Source: Actinomycetes bacterium
GTDB lineage: Bacteria > Actinomycetota > Acidimicrobiia > Acidimicrobiales > Acidimicrobiaceae
Length of the DNA stretch: 8,567 bases
Assembly (NCBI GenBank): GCA_021844725.1
Contig: JAKBSX010000080.1
Location: 1-8,567 of the forward strand
Direction: 5' to 3'
This document shows positions 6,166-8,567 of this stretch, piece by piece. Positions within the stretch are counted from its first letter, which is position 1. Every line of letters begins with the position of its first letter. A model generated the notes under the pieces. The model had not been told where the DNA came from and made no database searches. It worked only from the letters and a program-made list of their open reading frames with translations. The position numbers and the translations under genes are program-made.

Positions 6166-6171
6166 TGCAGC

Positions 6172-8277
6172 CTACTTCACAACGCCTCGAAAGTCTACCG
6201 CAATAACTCCTCTGCCTTTTGGCAATATCATTAGAGGATTTATCTCCAGCTCTGAGATTTTATCGCCATAATCGATGACTAGTCTAGATATGTTGAGCAA
6301 GGCTTTCTCAAGGGCAGGTACGTCAGCTTGCGGTTGATTTCTAAACCCAGAGAACAATTTACTTGACTTTAACCCGTTTATCATTTCTCTAGCTTCTTCC
6401 GCAGCAAGTGGGGGGAGCCGGATCGAGACATCTTTGAAAATCTCAACCAGTGTACCTCCGCTACCGAAAGATATCAAGGGACCAAACTGGGAATCTTGAG
6501 TAACTCCAACTATGCTCTCAATGCCGCCTTGCACCATCTTCTGGACTAGGATTCCTTGAATCCGAGCGTTATGATTGTATGCGAGAGCATTCTTGATAAT
6601 CTTCTCGCAAGTCGATCTGATTTCTCCTTCACTCTTTAGGTTTAACACTACCCCAGAGGCTTCGGATTTGTGTGATATCTGCGGTGATTCAATCTTGAGG
6701 GCTACTGGAAAACCAAGCTTCTTTGCAGCGTCTACGGCTTCTTGCTCGTTTTTCACCAGCAATCCCTCTACAACCGGAATGTCGTAAGATCTCAACAATT
6801 GACTTACTCTTTCGTAGCTCATGATACCTTTCTTCAAATCGGATCTGAGGGTCAATTTCACTCCAGCGGTTTCTGACACGTGCGATTTCCTCATACGCCT
6901 GTATTCCAAGAGAGATTTGATCGCGGAAAAGCATAGTCTGGGTGAATCAAAGCATGGCACGCCACTCTTTTGCAACAATGTATAGCCGGTCTCTTGCTCA
7001 GACCACTCCGGAGTTTTTCTACCAGTCCATAGTGCTACAACGATCTTGCTAGTTTGACCTTGTATTCGAATGAGGTCTCTTCCAATTTCTAGAGATTTGC
7101 TCCCAACACCACAGTGGGCACAAGCTACGACGATGATTCCAAATCGTTCGTCGTTCAAGAAGGGTTCTATGACTCTTGAAATGTTCGCAATTCCTTGACC
7201 CCTGACATCCACTGGGTTGACGAGATTACCAAACATCAACAACTCGTTCATTGCTAGCAACTCTTGTTCGGCACGCGTTCCTTTCAATTCTGGCAGAATG
7301 AGTCCAAAGTCGTGACAAATATCTGCGCAGACAGAGGCGAGTCCGCCTGAAGAAGTAATGACAGCAATTCCGTCACCTGAGGTCTTTTCAGAGATTTTTG
7401 AGAGGAAGGCAGAAGTTTCGACCAGCTCCTCGATATCGCTTACTCGAATCACTCCGAACCTTCTGAGAAATGCATCATAGGCAGCATTGGAGCCCGTTAT
7501 GGATCCTGTATGAGTGAGGGCTGTCTTTGCTCCAGCTTCTGTTCTGCCCACTTTGAGGAGTACTATGGGTTTATTCAAAGAGCTAGCCTTCTTTGCGCCA
7601 CTGGCGAATTTCTTAGGATCCTTGATTGATTCGATAAAAACAGCAAGAACTTTGGTAGAGGGATCGCGAGCAGATTCGATCAAGAAATCGGAGACTTGAA
7701 GGTCAGCTTCATTTCCAGTCGATATCACGTTGCTAAATCCAATGTTTCGATCGTTGCCATAGTGTAAGAGCGAGCAAAAAGCTAGCGCACCGCTCTGCGC
7801 AATCAAGCTGATATCTCCCTTTATGACGCTGTCAATTTGCTTGTCAGGCGTCACTACAACGCCGGAAACAAAATTTGAAATCCCATAACAATTCGGTCCA
7901 ACCACTCTTATTCCAGTGGAACTACAAAAATCAGCCAATTTTGTCTGCAGGGCCTTACCGGTATCGTCCGCTTCTCCAAAGCCTGCCGAAATTATCAGAA
8001 GGGCTTTAGTTTCTTTCTTTACTGCTTGTTCCAACACTTTCGTTAACTGGTCTCTTCCAATGCAATAGACTACGAGATCAACTGAGGATGGCACATCCAA
8101 CAAAGAAGGAAAACTTCTGATTACGAAAACTTCCTTTCTGTTCGGATTTATTGGATAGATCGCGCCTCCATAACCATGTTTTACCAGATTTCTAAGTATG
8201 CCCGCAGAATATGTGTTGGTCTCCGAGGCCCCTACTATTGCGATGTTTCGAGGATTGAGGATGACATCGTAATCCAA
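6172..8277 (-). CDS. ADP-forming acyl-CoA synthetase (acetate-CoA ligase family), fused alpha-beta
   Basis: A 701-residue NDP-forming acyl-CoA synthetase with both subunits fused, the usual length for the family. Residues about 5-135 form the CoA-binding Rossmann domain (IAIVGAS 12-18, VVGPNCYG 125-132). Residues about 150-460 contain the succinyl-CoA-ligase-like domains, with AQSGALA (160-166), STGNEADL (186-193) and the phosphorylated-histidine motif THTGSITGS around H256. Residues about 485-701 are the ATP-grasp part, with SHKSEASGV (535-543), FGSGGTLVEIFKDVSIRLPPL (604-624) and ELEINPLMILPKG (676-688). The enzyme interconverts acyl-CoA, ADP and phosphate with acid, CoA and ATP. In Thaumarchaeota relatives serve as 3-hydroxypropionyl- or 4-hydroxybutyryl-CoA synthetases, but the acyl group here is not readable. 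The start is TTG: a TAG stop lies five codons upstream and no in-frame ATG exists near the N-terminus. The gene is divergent from a CitE-like gene. Confidence 0.94.
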   Translation of the reverse strand: MDYDVILNPRNIAIVGASETNTYSAGILRNLVKHGYGGAIYPINPNRKEVFVIRSFPSLLDVPSSVDLVVYCIGRDQLTKVLEQAVKKETKALLIISAGFGEADDTGKALQTKLADFCSSTGIRVVGPNCYGISNFVSGVVVTPDKQIDSVIKGDISLIAQSGALAFCSLLHYGNDRNIGFSNVISTGNEADLQVSDFLIESARDPSTKVLAVFIESIKDPKKFASGAKKASSLNKPIVLLKVGRTEAGAKTALTHTGSITGSNAAYDAFLRRFGVIRVSDIEELVETSAFLSKISEKTSGDGIAVITSSGGLASVCADICHDFGLILPELKGTRAEQELLAMNELLMFGNLVNPVDVRGQGIANISRVIEPFLNDERFGIIVVACAHCGVGSKSLEIGRDLIRIQGQTSKIVVALWTGRKTPEWSEQETGYTLLQKSGVPCFDSPRLCFSAIKSLLEYRRMRKSHVSETAGVKLTLRSDLKKGIMSYERVSQLLRSYDIPVVEGLLVKNEQEAVDAAKKLGFPVALKIESPQISHKSEASGVVLNLKSEGEIRSTCEKIIKNALAYNHNARIQGILVQKMVQGGIESIVGVTQDSQFGPLISFGSGGTLVEIFKDVSIRLPPLAAEEAREMINGLKSSKLFSGFRNQPQADVPALEKALLNISRLVIDYGDKISELEINPLMILPKGRGVIAVDFRGVVK

Positions 8278-8306
8278 ACTAGCTACACTCTAAGAGGCAG
8301 ATTTCG

Positions 8307-8314
8307 ATAATAAT
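8307..8314 (-). promoter_or_regulatory. TATA-like box for the acyl-CoA synthetase gene
   Basis: On the minus strand ATTATTAT is centred about 33 bases upstream of the TTG at 8277. That would put the transcription start roughly 6-7 bases before the start codon. No Shine-Dalgarno motif is seen. It lies in the 109-bp divergent gap shared with the CitE-like gene. Confidence 0.4.
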
Positions 8315-8356
8315 CATTGCTCATTTTATCATTCTGGAAATTGACCTCAGCATACC

Positions 8357-8364
8357 ATTAAATA
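8357..8364 (+). promoter_or_regulatory. TATA box of the CitE-like gene
   Basis: ATTAAATA is centred 26-27 bases before the ATG at 8387, the expected spacing for a leaderless archaeal transcript. No Shine-Dalgarno motif precedes the ATG. Confidence 0.6.
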
Positions 8365-8386
8365 ACAAAAAACATGGTCAAGCTGC

Positions 8387-8567
8387 ATGTTTGTTCGTCG
8401 ATCAAACCTGATAATGCCGATAATTAGGCAAGATTTTGTTGAAAAGGCATGGTCGCGTTCGGCTGACGCAGTGACTCTTGACCTAGAGGATTCTGTTCCT
8501 GATTCTAAGAAGGGCGAAGCTCGTGAGCTCATACAAAATTCGGTACGATTGGTGGCAAAGGGTGGAT
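8387..8567 (+). CDS. HpcH/HpaI aldolase / citrate lyase beta (CitE)-like protein, 5' part
   Basis: An open frame of 60 codons that starts with ATG and runs off the right edge. The translated start MFVRRSNLIMPI, then FVEKAWSRSADAVTLDLEDSVP (17-38) and KKGEAR (41-46), matches the N-terminus of CitE-like lyases: RSxLxxP, then a KA...ADAVxLDLEDSV segment in which the acidic residues (D32, E34, D35) stand at the first metal/substrate strand, then K..AR. Family members cleave or form C-C bonds of CoA thioesters such as malyl-, methylmalyl- or citramalyl-CoA. Only the first fifth or so of a normal 280-300-residue protein is visible, so the subfamily cannot be assigned. Pairing with a divergent acyl-CoA synthetase suggests a shared role in CoA-thioester metabolism (inference). 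The start is supported by a TATA box at leaderless spacing. Confidence 0.87.
   Translation, partial: MFVRRSNLIMPIIRQDFVEKAWSRSADAVTLDLEDSVPDSKKGEARELIQNSVRLVAKGG

Noticed and set aside
6166..6171. Terminator between the convergent pseudo-amidohydrolase and acyl-CoA synthetase genes.
   Set aside because: Only six bases separate the stops, so any terminator must lie inside the opposing gene. A short T-run within the neighbour's 3' end is not convincing.
1..8567. CRISPR arrays, tRNA or rRNA genes, insertion sequences.
   Set aside because: No regularly spaced direct repeats, no cloverleaf-like or rRNA-like segments, and no transposase reading frames were recognised.

Overview
The window looks like mesophilic archaeal DNA, most plausibly from the Thermoproteota/Thaumarchaeota side (Nitrososphaeria or Bathyarchaeia-like). 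This is inferred, not proven. The supporting signs are: AT-rich TATA-like boxes centred about 26-28 bases upstream of several start codons, as in leaderless archaeal transcripts; one Shine-Dalgarno motif, found only in front of a downstream operon gene; an F420/methanopterin-reductase-like flavoprotein; and a fused ADP-forming acyl-CoA synthetase. Coding density is high. The longest intergenic gaps are about 100 bp and no RNA gene was seen.

Layout. Bases 1-39 hold the end of a truncated second copy of the F420-dependent oxidoreductase gene found further right. Its first 29 bases are an exact inverted repeat of 1816-1844. A ParB-like protein follows (82-1167, +) with an NTF2/SnoaL-like domain fused to its C-terminus. 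It converges with the intact luciferase-like F420-dependent oxidoreductase gene (1200-2237, -). Behind that lies a creatininase-family gene (2315-3100, -); the gap between them carries overlapping perfect palindromes that may be an operator. A divergent promoter region (3101-3173) leads to a rightward set: a cyclic amidohydrolase of the dihydroorotase/allantoinase/hydantoinase superfamily (3174-4556), a metal-dependent amidohydrolase-2 protein (4659-5420), and a close structural relative that has lost nearly all metal ligands (5440-6165). This set converges, with only 6 bp between stops, on an acetate-CoA-ligase-type ADP-forming acyl-CoA synthetase (6172-8277, -). Divergent from that, a CitE/HpcH-HpaI family lyase gene begins at 8387 and runs off the right edge.

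How the genes may work together (inference). Four amidohydrolase-type proteins of three families sit together with a flavin/F420 oxidoreductase, an acyl-CoA synthetase able to make ATP from CoA thioesters, and a CitE-type C-C lyase. This looks like an accessory catabolic island in which a cyclic amide/ureide or related carbon-nitrogen compound is ring-opened, the carbon skeleton is processed as an acid or acyl-CoA, and energy is recovered by substrate-level phosphorylation. The substrate cannot be read from sequence alone. The most notable points are the ParB-NTF2 fusion, the active/inactive amidohydrolase pair, the altered metal site of the creatininase homologue, the overlapping palindromes, and the inverted gene fragment at the left edge.
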